From Chlamydiales bacterium (GTDB lineage Bacteria; Chlamydiota; Chlamydiia; Chlamydiales; Criblamydiaceae): a stretch of DNA of 64,000 nucleotides. The position numbers and the translations under genes were made by a program. The notes under the pieces are model-generated. The model was not told the DNA's origin. It saw only the letters and a list, made by a program, of their open reading frames with translations, and ran no database searches. The stretch's first letter is position 1. The number at the start of each line of letters is the position of its first letter. The stretch spans positions 248,001 to 312,000 of the forward strand of contig JACKPN010000002.1 in the NCBI GenBank assembly GCA_024233575.1. The letters run 5' to 3'. Of this stretch, positions 27,110 through 35,413 are shown piece after piece.

Positions 27110-28723
27110 ATGACGTCAACAAAAGATTCATTATCAACAAGTTCGGAATTCAACCGGTTCAAATCGGTAAAAAAACTCAAAGAACTCGCTAAAGCTCCTT
27201 ACGATCTTACCAAACCGGGAAATCTATCGCCCGAAAGGATTGAACAATTTTGTGCCGAAGGCTGCGGGTTCAAGCTGCTGTATGGTACCGAAAGAATTGA
27301 TGAGCAGGTAATGGAGGCGTTATTCGATCTGGCGCAGGAAGCGGAAGTGTTCGATAAAATGAAGCGGATGCAGTCTGGAGAAGTGATCAACTTTATCAGA
27401 GGATACCCTAGCGAGAACCGCGCTGTCCTGCATACGGCGACACGTGATTTCTTTGACGATCCTATCCAAGCAAAGCCGGCGCGTGAAGCGGCAGAAATGG
27501 CAAAGGTTGAATTTGAAAAGCTGGAAGCATTCATGAAGAAAGTGGATGCGGATGGTAAATTCAAAAATATGATCATGATTGGAATCGGCGGATCGGACCT
27601 AGGACCATACGCTCAATACATTGCTCTTGAACATTTGAAAAAGGCAGGAAGAAACCTTTACTTCGTGAATAACATCGACCCTGATAATGCAGCGATGGTG
27701 TTGCATCAGGCAGAACTCAAGAGTTCTTTGGTCGTTATTGTTTCAAAATCGGGAACGACTTTAGAAACAACGACTAATGACGAATTCCTTCGCACACGCT
27801 TTGTTGAAGCGGGATTGAACCCGGCAGAGCATTTTGTTTCTGTAACAGGAGAAGGCAGCCCATTGGATGATTCGTCGAAATATTTGGAGTCATTTCATAT
27901 ATGGGACTGGATCGGCGGTCGATTTTCTTCAAGCTCAATGGTTGGCGGGGTGTTGCTTTCTTTTGCTTTTGGGTTTGATGTGTATAAAGAGTTCCTACGC
28001 GGTGCTCACGCTATGGACAGGACAGCGCTTTCTACGGACATCAACAATAACCTACCGCTTCTCGCTGCACTGCTAAATATATGGAATCATAACATCTTAG
28101 GTTACCCAACCTTGGCGATGATACCTTATTCACGAGCGCTTCGCCGCTATTCGGCGCATATCCAGCAAGTCGAGATGGAGTCCAACGGAAAACATATCGA
28201 TCGTAATGGACAGGAGGTAGATTTTGATACAGGAATGATTATCTGGGGAGAGCCTGGAACTAATGCTCAGCATTCGTTCTTTCAGTTGATCCACCAAGGT
28301 ACGGAGATCATTCCTTTGGAGTTTCTCGGATTTAGAGACAGCCAGTATGGCGATGACGTGATGTGGGAAGGAACGACATCGCAGGAGAAATTGCTTTCAA
28401 ATATGCTTGCGCAAGCAATCGCATTAGCAACAGGACAACGCAGCGACAATCCCAATAAGCAGTTTTGCGGGAATCGTCCCTCGCACATTATTTTGGGTAA
28501 ACAGATTACCCCTTTTGCTGTAGGGGCAATCCTCGCTTTTTACGAACACAAAGTGGCGTTTGAAGGGTTTATCTGGAACATCAACTCTTTCGACCAGGAA
28601 GGGGTTCAGCTGGGCAAGGTTCTTGCGAAAAAAGTGATTTCCTGTTTTGCCAGAAAACGGGGAGCGTCTGAGGAGACATATCCTTTGGGAGACGCATTCC
28701 TCAGCCACTTCAATTCACTATAG
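27110..28723 (+). CDS. pgi: Glucose-6-phosphate isomerase
   Basis: Interconverts glucose-6-phosphate and fructose-6-phosphate. Signature motifs: IGIGGSDLGPYAQYIALEH, the SGTTLETTTNDEFLR phosphate loop, WIGGRFSSSSMVGG and GEPGTNAQHSFFQLIHQG with active-site residues. The 537 residues agree with chlamydial Pgi. GCGGAGGG precedes the ATG. In C. trachomatis pgi lies far from this cluster, so the region was rearranged. Confidence 0.95.
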   Translation: MTSTKDSLSTSSEFNRFKSVKKLKELAKAPYDLTKPGNLSPERIEQFCAEGCGFKLLYGTERIDEQVMEALFDLAQEAEVFDKMKRMQSGEVINFIRGYPSENRAVLHTATRDFFDDPIQAKPAREAAEMAKVEFEKLEAFMKKVDADGKFKNMIMIGIGGSDLGPYAQYIALEHLKKAGRNLYFVNNIDPDNAAMVLHQAELKSSLVVIVSKSGTTLETTTNDEFLRTRFVEAGLNPAEHFVSVTGEGSPLDDSSKYLESFHIWDWIGGRFSSSSMVGGVLLSFAFGFDVYKEFLRGAHAMDRTALSTDINNNLPLLAALLNIWNHNILGYPTLAMIPYSRALRRYSAHIQQVEMESNGKHIDRNGQEVDFDTGMIIWGEPGTNAQHSFFQLIHQGTEIIPLEFLGFRDSQYGDDVMWEGTTSQEKLLSNMLAQAIALATGQRSDNPNKQFCGNRPSHIILGKQITPFAVGAILAFYEHKVAFEGFIWNINSFDQEGVQLGKVLAKKVISCFARKRGASEETYPLGDAFLSHFNSL

Positions 28724-28743
28724 TGGGACTTGCAACAATTCTC

Positions 28744-28796
28744 TTTTGTCGTTATGTTCGTGGAGGGATTTTTAGCGGGTAGCGAACATGACAAAA
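28744..28796 (+). promoter_or_regulatory. Hairpin that sequesters the murG start codon
   Basis: CGAACATGACAAAA at 28783-28796 (with the murG ATG at 28788-28790 in its middle) pairs perfectly with ATGTTCG at 28754-28760 plus TTTTGTC at 28744-28750, leaving only a three-base bulge. The 22-base loop holds GGAGGG, 20 bases before the ATG and too far for normal use unless folding changes the distance. Translational control of murG is inferred. Confidence 0.5.
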
Positions 28797-29897
28797 CGAA
28801 TCTTGATTACTGTAGGCGGAACAGGCGGACATATCTATCCGGCGATGGCCGTTGCCCGCGAATTAAAAAAACGGATTCCTGATCTCTACGTCATGTTCGC
28901 AGGACACGGTCTTGGAGAAAATCCGCATTTTGACCGTCAGGCATTTCCCTATATCGATGTTTCGAGCGGACCTTTTCCTGTACGCAGCCCATGGACCTGC
29001 TTCACTAGTCTAGGAAAGCTGGCAAAGGGGATGATGGATAGCGGGAAAATGTTCCGCGACTTCAAGCCGGATCTGGTAATCGGATTCGGTAGCTATCATA
29101 CCCTGCCAACATTGCTTGCGGCACGTTTCTGTCAGGCGCCAATCGTTCTGCATGAGGCGAATACAATTCCGGGAAAGGTCAATCAACTGCTCTCTAGACA
29201 CGCCGTTGCCGTTGCAACGCATTTTCCCGAAACAGCCAGCTATTTTAAAGGAAAAACGGTACAGGTGGGAATGCCTGTCCGGGAAGGATATCATAAAGGC
29301 GCGATCAACCATGATGATGCACTGAGTTACTTCAGTTTAGAGTGCGGCAAGCCGACACTGTTGGTTTTCGGCGGATCGCAAGGCGCTCATGCGATTAACC
29401 GGTTGATGAAAGATTACCTTTTGAGGCAAAGCAGCGGTACACTTCCGTTCCAAGTAATTCATCTTACCGGCAGCCAGGAACATACCGATCAAATGTCAAC
29501 AAGCTATGAGGCTGCACAGGTTTCTGCTTGCGTTAAAAACTTTGAGAAAAAAATGGACTACGCATGGGAAGTTGCCGACCTTGTTATCGGCAGGTCAGGC
29601 GCAGGGACCATCGCCGAGGCGATCGCCTATGAGGTGCCGGCGCTGTTGATTCCATATCCTCATGCCTCCGATGATCATCAAGTACGTAACGCTCTTTTTA
29701 TGCAGAATGTGATCGGCGGCGCTGTCATGCTCCTGCAAGAAGCGGCAACATCAATGCGACTGCAGGATGAAATTGCGAATTTCTTCGCTCATGATTGCCG
29801 TCAGCTGAAGGCGATGAAAGAAAATATCGCACACTACAAAAAAGAACAGACATCGACAGACTTCTGTACGCTGATACAAGAACTTCTCATCAGATAG
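28788..29897 (+). CDS. murG: Undecaprenyldiphospho-muramoylpentapeptide GlcNAc transferase MurG
   Basis: Peripheral membrane GT-B enzyme converting lipid I to lipid II. The N-terminal G-loop GGTGGHIYPAMAVAREL is at residues 9-25. HEANTIPGKVNQLLSRH follows, then the second glycine loop VFGGSQGAHAIN near 188 and the donor-site RSGAGTIAEAIAYEVPALLI near 270. The 369 residues are of normal length. Start at ATG 28788 agrees with the conserved N-terminus, although the start codon is buried in a potential hairpin. murC-ddl follows 13 bases later. Confidence 0.95.
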   Translation: MTKRILITVGGTGGHIYPAMAVARELKKRIPDLYVMFAGHGLGENPHFDRQAFPYIDVSSGPFPVRSPWTCFTSLGKLAKGMMDSGKMFRDFKPDLVIGFGSYHTLPTLLAARFCQAPIVLHEANTIPGKVNQLLSRHAVAVATHFPETASYFKGKTVQVGMPVREGYHKGAINHDDALSYFSLECGKPTLLVFGGSQGAHAINRLMKDYLLRQSSGTLPFQVIHLTGSQEHTDQMSTSYEAAQVSACVKNFEKKMDYAWEVADLVIGRSGAGTIAEAIAYEVPALLIPYPHASDDHQVRNALFMQNVIGGAVMLLQEAATSMRLQDEIANFFAHDCRQLKAMKENIAHYKKEQTSTDFCTLIQELLIR

Positions 29898-29910
29898 CAT
29901 CGGGAATACC

Positions 29911-32316
29911 ATGGCTCAAAAATGTCACTTTATCGGAATCGGGGGCATCGGCATGAGCGGCTTGGCAAAAATCCTCGTTGAACGCGGGGATACGGTGTCA
30001 GGCAGCGACATTGCCGATAATGGAATGACTGGATTGCTCAGCAATAGCGGGGCCGACATCCACATCGGTCACTGTGCTACTCATATCACGCCGGAGATGA
30101 CCGTTGTTTATAGCTCGGGTATTAAGAAGGATAATCCGGAGTACTGTGCGGCGATCGAAAAGAAGTGCACGATGCTACACAGATCAGACCTTCTACGGGC
30201 TCTTGCTTCCAATTCAAAATTGCTGACGGTAATGGGATCTCATGGAAAAACAACCACATCAGCGCTGCTAACGTGGGTGATGGTAAAAGCTGGCAAAGCT
30301 CCTTCTTACGCTGTAGGCGGAGTGATTCCTGAATTGAAAGCCAATGCCGCGCATGGAAATGGTGAATACTTCATTGCCGAGGCTGATGAAAGCGACGGCA
30401 CTTTTGTCAAATATGAACCTGAATATTCTATCTGTACCAATATCGGATACGACCACCTTGATTATTACGGCAGTAAAGAGAAGTTGGTCGCTGCTTATTG
30501 CCAGGCAATATCGTCAGTAAAAAAATGTCTCGTCTGGTGCTGTGATGATCCGGTTCTGCAGACAATTAATCCTGACGGTGAATCCTATGGATTCAGCGAG
30601 AACAGTATTTGGAGGTGTGTCAGTAGCACTCAGGAAGGATGGCTGCAGCGCTTCTCGATTCGGCATGGCGACGAGAACTTCGATGATATCGAGGTTGCAG
30701 CAATCGGAAAGCATAATGTTCTCAATGCACTTGCTGTCTTTGCTCTGACACGCACTCTTGACATTCCCGAAAATGTCATCCGCGAGGGCCTGCGCACTTT
30801 CCCAGGTGTAGGACGCCGATGCGAGCGGAAAGGAGAGTGTCAAGAAGTGCAGGTAATTGATGATTATGCGCACTATCCTACAGAGATTGCAACGACGCTG
30901 GCAGGAATCCGAAAAGCAGTGAGGACACGGCGAGTGATCGCTGTTTTTCAACCGCACCGTTATTCGCGAACGCGTGATTGCCTTGGCAACTACCAAGGGA
31001 TTTTTGACCATGCAGATGAATTGATCGTCACGGATATTTACTCCGCCGGTGAGTCTCCAATCAGCGGGGTGACGACAGCCCGTGTAGTCGAGGAATGCCG
31101 TAAAGGTGCGGAAATCCCTGTCCACTATGTTGCTCGGTGCGATTTAACAGACTTTCTCGCCTACCACGTTAGACCGCATGACGTTGTCGTCACAATGGGT
31201 GCGGGCGATATTACCGGAGCAGGTCATGACTTACTGAATAGGATCAAGGAGGTCGGTGTCCAAAAGCTGCAAATCGGCATTATCCTTGGTGGACGTTCAC
31301 AAGAGCATGAGGTTTCCATTGTGTCGGCAAGAAGTATCTCTAAACACTTTGACTGCTCACTATACGACCTCCACTATTTTACTATCTGTAAGCAGGGGGA
31401 GTGGACGAAAAGTAACGAGGATGCTTTGCATGCTGACCAAATTGTGACTCAAGGTGGCGGCGCCTGTTTCTCCGCTTCCGTTGTTGAACATCTGCATCGT
31501 TGTGATGTGCTGTTTCCTGTCCTTCATGGGCCTTACGGAGAAGATGGCGCGATTCAAGGGCTTTTCGAGATGCTTAACAAAAGCTATGTGGGCTGCTGTT
31601 ATCGTTCTTCTGCATTATGCATGGACAAGGCGCTGACAAAGCAGGTCGTTAAAGAGCAGGGGGTTGCTACTCTCCCGTTTGTTGCTATTACAAAGAATGG
31701 CTGGAAAGAAGATTCAACTTCATTTTTAAAGCAAATCAGAAATACTGTCCCTTTTCCCCTTTTTGTGAAAGCAGCCCACCTGGGGTCAAGTATTGGGGCT
31801 GTTAAAGTCGAAGATCCCGCTTTCCTTGAAGCTGCCATTGAAAATGTTTTCCGCGTCGATCGTAAGTTAATCGTTGAAGAGGGGGTCGTTGGACGTGAAA
31901 TCGAGTTTGCTGTGATTGGTAATGAAACCGTCCGGGTGTTCCCGCCCGGGGAAGTGCTTGCTGGAGGACAATTCTACGATTACGCTGCCAAATATGGAAA
32001 TGCTTCATTTCCGACAACGCCCAAAGCTGTGATGTCGCAAGAATTGATCGAGAAAGGCATGGCAGCTGCTGAGAAATGCTACCGCGCTGCCGGATGCAAT
32101 GGAATGGCACGCGTCGATATGTTCCTCGATAATGATGGTAATTTTTGGCTTAATGAAATTAATCCGATACCGGGATTTACCGAGATTAGCCTCTTTCCGC
32201 AGATGTGTGCTGTAAATGGGCTGGCGGTCAGCGAACTGCTCAATGAGCTTATTCGCCTCGCTCGCGAACGTCATCGTACAGCAAATAGAGTGGTTCCGGC
32301 ATGGGTCAGTGGCTGA
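29911..32316 (+). CDS. murC/ddl: Bifunctional UDP-MurNAc-L-alanine ligase / D-Ala-D-Ala ligase (MurC-Ddl fusion)
   Basis: One polypeptide with two cell wall activities, the fusion typical of Chlamydiae. Residues 1 to about 450 are MurC: FIGIGGIGMSGLAKIL at the start, the ATP loop VMGSHGKTTTSALL and QPHRYSRTRDC. From about residue 452 Ddl begins (IGIILGGRSQEHEVSIVSAR), with VLHGPYGEDGAIQG, LFVKAAHLGSSIGA and the C-terminal LNEINPIPGFTEISLFPQM ATP-grasp metal site. Alanine ligation and D-Ala-D-Ala formation supply MurF upstream. The end overlaps ftsQ by 16 bases. Confidence 0.96.
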   Translation: MAQKCHFIGIGGIGMSGLAKILVERGDTVSGSDIADNGMTGLLSNSGADIHIGHCATHITPEMTVVYSSGIKKDNPEYCAAIEKKCTMLHRSDLLRALASNSKLLTVMGSHGKTTTSALLTWVMVKAGKAPSYAVGGVIPELKANAAHGNGEYFIAEADESDGTFVKYEPEYSICTNIGYDHLDYYGSKEKLVAAYCQAISSVKKCLVWCCDDPVLQTINPDGESYGFSENSIWRCVSSTQEGWLQRFSIRHGDENFDDIEVAAIGKHNVLNALAVFALTRTLDIPENVIREGLRTFPGVGRRCERKGECQEVQVIDDYAHYPTEIATTLAGIRKAVRTRRVIAVFQPHRYSRTRDCLGNYQGIFDHADELIVTDIYSAGESPISGVTTARVVEECRKGAEIPVHYVARCDLTDFLAYHVRPHDVVVTMGAGDITGAGHDLLNRIKEVGVQKLQIGIILGGRSQEHEVSIVSARSISKHFDCSLYDLHYFTICKQGEWTKSNEDALHADQIVTQGGGACFSASVVEHLHRCDVLFPVLHGPYGEDGAIQGLFEMLNKSYVGCCYRSSALCMDKALTKQVVKEQGVATLPFVAITKNGWKEDSTSFLKQIRNTVPFPLFVKAAHLGSSIGAVKVEDPAFLEAAIENVFRVDRKLIVEEGVVGREIEFAVIGNETVRVFPPGEVLAGGQFYDYAAKYGNASFPTTPKAVMSQELIEKGMAAAEKCYRAAGCNGMARVDMFLDNDGNFWLNEINPIPGFTEISLFPQMCAVNGLAVSELLNELIRLARERHRTANRVVPAWVSG

Positions 32317-33203
32317 AACAGAAGCTCTCCTTACGGAGAGCGCTCGTATGGATCGCTCTATCGACGATTTGTACGACAGGAATAGGAAGCACAGCCTTTC
32401 TTTACTATAGCCACCATAAAGAGCAGCGCGCTCTCGATGACCACTATTACATCGTTGCTGTTGTCCAAACCGGACCTGATAAAGAGGCGCTGCCGACAAG
32501 CTACCTTGCCGAGCTTCTTGACCTTTCTGTCGATCGCCCTACAAACCTTTATCGATTTGATGTGAAAAAAGGTGTGAAGAAGCTGTTAGGCAGCCCTTTA
32601 ATTAAAAATGCAACGATTCAGAAAGTGATCCCCGGGACCCTGTACATCGATTATGCCCTGCGCACGCCTGTTGCATTCCTCGGTGATTACAGCAATACGG
32701 CAGTCGACAGCGAAGGGTATATTATTCCATTCAAGCCTTTTTTTACTCCAAAGCGGCTCCCAACACTCTATGTAGGCGCTAATCATGTAGAAGGAAATTG
32801 GAATGAGCATGCTTCAGGTCCGGAGGTCGACCTTGCGCTTAAATTGCTACACGAACTCTCAGTAGAATGTCTGGAGAAGGGAATCACACTTCTTTCTATC
32901 GATACTTCCAATGCTTTTTCTGCAAGTTATGGACAGCGTGAAATTGTCGTGACTCTAGAAGATCAAGTTCAAAAAGAAAATTTAGGACAAATGACACTTT
33001 GTTTATGGCCAACATTGTTGCGCTTGGATACACAACATTATCAGGACGGCTGGAAAGATTATTTGCTTCTTCGAAAACAGTTGCAGAAATCGATCAAACA
33101 TTTAGTCCATGATGGTGAAAATCCTGTTGTCACATTGTCGACAGTTGTAGTCAATTTGCGTATTTCCGATATTGCATTCATCAATAAAGTTACAAAGAAA
33201 TAA
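32301..33203 (+). CDS. ftsQ: FtsQ-like division protein
   Basis: Single-pass membrane protein with a short basic cytoplasmic tail (MGQWLKQKLSLRRALV), one helix (about residues 13-34) and a periplasmic region. That region resembles a POTRA followed by the FtsQ beta domain (LGSPLIKNATIQKVIPGTLY, then RTPVAFLGDY and VDSEGYIIPF). Sequence conservation in this family is low. The position straight after murC-ddl supports the call, as in most cell wall clusters and in C. trachomatis. Confidence 0.82.
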   Translation: MGQWLKQKLSLRRALVWIALSTICTTGIGSTAFLYYSHHKEQRALDDHYYIVAVVQTGPDKEALPTSYLAELLDLSVDRPTNLYRFDVKKGVKKLLGSPLIKNATIQKVIPGTLYIDYALRTPVAFLGDYSNTAVDSEGYIIPFKPFFTPKRLPTLYVGANHVEGNWNEHASGPEVDLALKLLHELSVECLEKGITLLSIDTSNAFSASYGQREIVVTLEDQVQKENLGQMTLCLWPTLLRLDTQHYQDGWKDYLLLRKQLQKSIKHLVHDGENPVVTLSTVVVNLRISDIAFINKVTKK

Positions 33204-33286
33204 TCTTTCGCCTCTATTCTCTGTTCAAAAGATGTTTGAGAAGAATCTTAAATTGTGTTATCAATTCATTAGAGATGGAGGAAGGA

Positions 33287-33640
33287 ATGGCAGAGGGCTC
33301 ATTCATTGAGATACATTGGACAAGCGGCAGTATCGATGAAGCGCGTCGGGTATGTAGATACCTTGTTCAGGAGCGTTACGTTGCTTGTGCACAAATCATT
33401 CCCTGGATCGAATCCATCTACATGTGGAACAATCAACTTGAGACCGGACAAGAAAGCAAAGTGGTTATGAAAACACGCCACGGTAACTTTGACGCGATCA
33501 AGGAACTGATCAAGAAAAATTCTACATATGAAGTTCCTGAAATCATTTATGTTACCATCAATGGGGGTAACACTGAGTACTTGGACTGGGTTGCAGAGAT
33601 GACCCAAGAATTTGCAGGTACTGTGCGAGTCAAAGAATAA
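33287..33640 (+). CDS. cutA: CutA family divalent-cation tolerance protein
   Basis: Small trimeric PII-like fold protein associated with copper and divalent metal tolerance; its actual role is poorly known. The 117 residues contain RRVCRYLVQERYVACAQIIP, IESIYMWNNQLE and the KTRHGNFDAIKELIKKNSTYEVPEI segment typical of CutA. The ATG at 33287 is chosen because GGAGG lies five bases upstream; the frame extends to earlier weak starts at 33236 and 33275. C. trachomatis also has cutA after murC-ddl. Confidence 0.9.
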   Translation: MAEGSFIEIHWTSGSIDEARRVCRYLVQERYVACAQIIPWIESIYMWNNQLETGQESKVVMKTRHGNFDAIKELIKKNSTYEVPEIIYVTINGGNTEYLDWVAEMTQEFAGTVRVKE

Positions 33641-33675
33641 GATCGGTTATTAATCCAAAAAATAGAGTATGTGTC

Positions 33676-33936
33676 ATGAAAGAATTTATCGAATATATTG
33701 TAAAAAACCTTGTCGACGAACCTGACCTTGTTGATGTCCGTTGTTTCCAGGAAGAAAAAGGACTTCTTGTCGAGATTCGCGTTGGAGATAGCGACGTAGG
33801 CAAAGTTGTCGGAAAGCGAGGTGCAACGATCGGCGCTATACGTACAATCTGCACAACAATTTCTGCGCGTTTGGGTCACCGCGTCCGCATCAAATTGATC
33901 GACGCTGAAGAACCTGCAAGTGTAGCTCAAGAGTAG
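33676..33936 (+). CDS. khpA: KH-domain RNA-binding protein (KhpA/YlqC family)
   Basis: The 86 residues are a single KH domain: LVDEPDLVDVRCFQEEKGLL, then the GxxG-type VGKVVGKRGATIGAIRTI. KhpA proteins bind RNA and, in Gram-positives, link to cell elongation control. The gene is 35 bases after cutA, and a palindromic repeat element starts immediately after its stop. Confidence 0.85.
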   Translation: MKEFIEYIVKNLVDEPDLVDVRCFQEEKGLLVEIRVGDSDVGKVVGKRGATIGAIRTICTTISARLGHRVRIKLIDAEEPASVAQE

Positions 33937-33942
33937 AGGACC

Positions 33943-34088
33943 TTTTGCAAGATGATTTGGAGCTTTTTTCCTGCAATTTTCCGTCTCGTTTCGTACTCTT
34001 TCTCGCGAAATCTTATTAGCTTGCTTAGAAATCCGTACTTTTGTTCACAAAATTGCAGAAAAAGCTACAGCCAACTAATTTTGCAAAA
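33943..34088. repeat. Palindromic repeat family, copy A (MITE-like)
   Basis: The left end (TTTTGCAAGATGATTTGG ... AGCTTTTTTCCTGCAATTTT) and right end (AAAATTGCAGAAAAAGCT ... AATTTTGCAA) are imperfect inverted repeats of roughly 40 bases. The interior resembles copy B throughout (both contain CAATTTTCCGTCTC, TTCTCGC and CACAAAATTGC). No coding capacity. Other copies at 54985-55147 and 57671-57825. Confidence 0.75.
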
Positions 34089-34105
34089 ATCACCAGGGTT
34101 ATCTC

Positions 34106-34142
34106 TTTCCCTTCATTTCATAGCATAGGAAATGGAGGGAAA
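34106..34142. repeat. 14-bp stem hairpin in the khpA-ssb intergenic region
   Basis: TTTCCCTTCATTTC at 34106-34119 pairs with GAAATGGAGGGAAA at 34129-34142 (13 Watson-Crick pairs and one G-T), nine-base loop. No run of T follows, so it is not an obvious terminator. Confidence 0.6.
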
Positions 34143-34150
34143 TCCCTTTT

Positions 34151-34327
34151 ATCCTAAGAGACAGTCTCTGTATTACTGAACAGTCATCTTACGACAAATT
34201 TCACCTGGGAAAAACCATCTTTCGTCGGTCTAGTTTATCAACTCTGTCATTCCTTAAGGTTCTCTTTCCCAGGTAAAATTTGTTCCCGATCTGACAATTC
34301 TTTAAATCAGAGAATGTCTCTAAGTTG
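34151..34327. repeat. Long imperfect inverted repeat with 62-base arms
   Basis: The arm at 34151-34212 and the reverse complement of 34265-34327 share AGAGACA, TCTCTG, GTCA and a 19-base end that differs at one position (34194-34212 against 34265-34283). A 52-base loop separates them. It could be a second miniature inverted-repeat element or a structured RNA. No open frame fits it. Confidence 0.6.
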
Positions 34328-34567
34328 TTCCGGTTTATCTGAAATTTCTATTAGCATTACATGAATCGTTATTGCTATCTTATTGACATTTATTAGTTTG
34401 AATTTGTTTTCCACTTATTCACTTCTCTTTTTCTTGTTTAAAACTTTATTTATGTTATTGTGAGCATTCAGGGAAGACTCTGATAAATAAACATGTAGCT
34501 TTCTAAGACATTGATTGCTCGTGTTTAACAGTTTGTTAGGAAAACGTAGATTAAGGATGTAAGTGCT
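34328..34567. other. AT-rich leader upstream of ssb
   Basis: No gene is seen here. A weak promoter-like pair (TTGTTT at 34434, 16-base spacer, TATTGT at 34456) and an AAGGA about ten bases before the ssb ATG are the only signals. The sequence is clearly more AT-rich than the flanking genes. Confidence 0.4.
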
Positions 34568-34942
34568 ATGGTAGCACTCAATAAAGTGATGATAGCGGGC
34601 AGGCTCACAAAAAAGCCCGAATTGCGCAAAACACCGAACGGGGTCTCGGTTACAGATCTATTGATAGCTCTTAATCGTGATTTTGTAACGCAAAGTGGTG
34701 AACGTCAACAAGAAGTGTGTTTTGTTGACGTCGTTGTCTGGGGGAAACAGGCGGAAAGTTGTGTCGATTGCCTCGATTGTTCTTCTCCCGTACTTGTTGA
34801 AGGACGTCTTCAGTTGGACGTCTGGTATGCCAACGGCAACGAAAAACGCTGTAAGCTTCGAGTGGCGGCAGAAAGAGTACAGTTCCTGGATCGTAAATCT
34901 GCACAAGAAAAGCAGCATGAGCCAGCGAATTGTGGTAGATGA
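34568..34942 (+). CDS. ssb: Single-stranded DNA-binding protein lacking the acidic C-terminal tip
   Basis: OB-fold protein coating single-stranded DNA. The 124 residues start MVALNKVMIAGRLTKKPELR and continue through VSVTDLLIALNRDF and FVDVVVWGKQAESCVDCLD, normal for bacterial SSB. The protein stops just after the OB fold with EKQHEPANCGR. Typical SSBs run 150-180 residues and end in DDDIPF, the docking tip for repair and replication partners, which is missing here. It may be a second, specialised SSB, with the canonical one elsewhere. Confidence 0.88.
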   Translation: MVALNKVMIAGRLTKKPELRKTPNGVSVTDLLIALNRDFVTQSGERQQEVCFVDVVVWGKQAESCVDCLDCSSPVLVEGRLQLDVWYANGNEKRCKLRVAAERVQFLDRKSAQEKQHEPANCGR

Positions 34943-35033
34943 ATTATTTACTATCATGATATAGCTCTAACTAGAAGCTTGTAGTTTCAATTAGAGTTGT
35001 TCTTTTTCTTAAACTGTTGATCGGGAGAAGTTT

Positions 35034-35387
35034 ATGAGTAACATTCAAAGCGCGGTGGATATCACTGAGGAACAGCAAGGCGATGTCCTGATCCTTAGGG
35101 TCAAAGGACGCCTCGATGCTATCAGTTCTCCCGGTACAGAAAAAAAGGTGTTTGACTGTATTAACAACGGTCAGCATAATCTATTGCTTGACTTCACTGA
35201 AGTTGATTACTTAAGCAGTGCCGGCATGCGCATGTTGCTCTCCACTACGAAAAAGCTGAAGACCTTATCTGGCAAGCTCGTAGTTAGCAACGTTAATACA
35301 AATGTCATGGACGTGCTCAAAATGTCTGGTTTTGACCATGTTCTTGAAATCTCTCCTAACGAGGAAGATGCCTTGCGCAAATTTTAA
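35034..35387 (+). CDS. rsbV: STAS-domain anti-sigma factor antagonist (RsbV-like)
   Basis: Partner-switching regulator that binds an RsbW-type kinase in its unphosphorylated form. The 117 residues are one STAS domain, with the phosphorylatable serine in VDYLSSAGMRMLLSTTKKL. GGGAGAAG precedes the ATG. C. trachomatis has rsbV_1 in the same place, before miaA. The cognate kinase is not in this window. Confidence 0.92.
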   Translation: MSNIQSAVDITEEQQGDVLILRVKGRLDAISSPGTEKKVFDCINNGQHNLLLDFTEVDYLSSAGMRMLLSTTKKLKTLSGKLVVSNVNTNVMDVLKMSGFDHVLEISPNEEDALRKF

Positions 35388-35413
35388 CGCCGGCGTAACC
35401 GAAAAGGTGAGCC

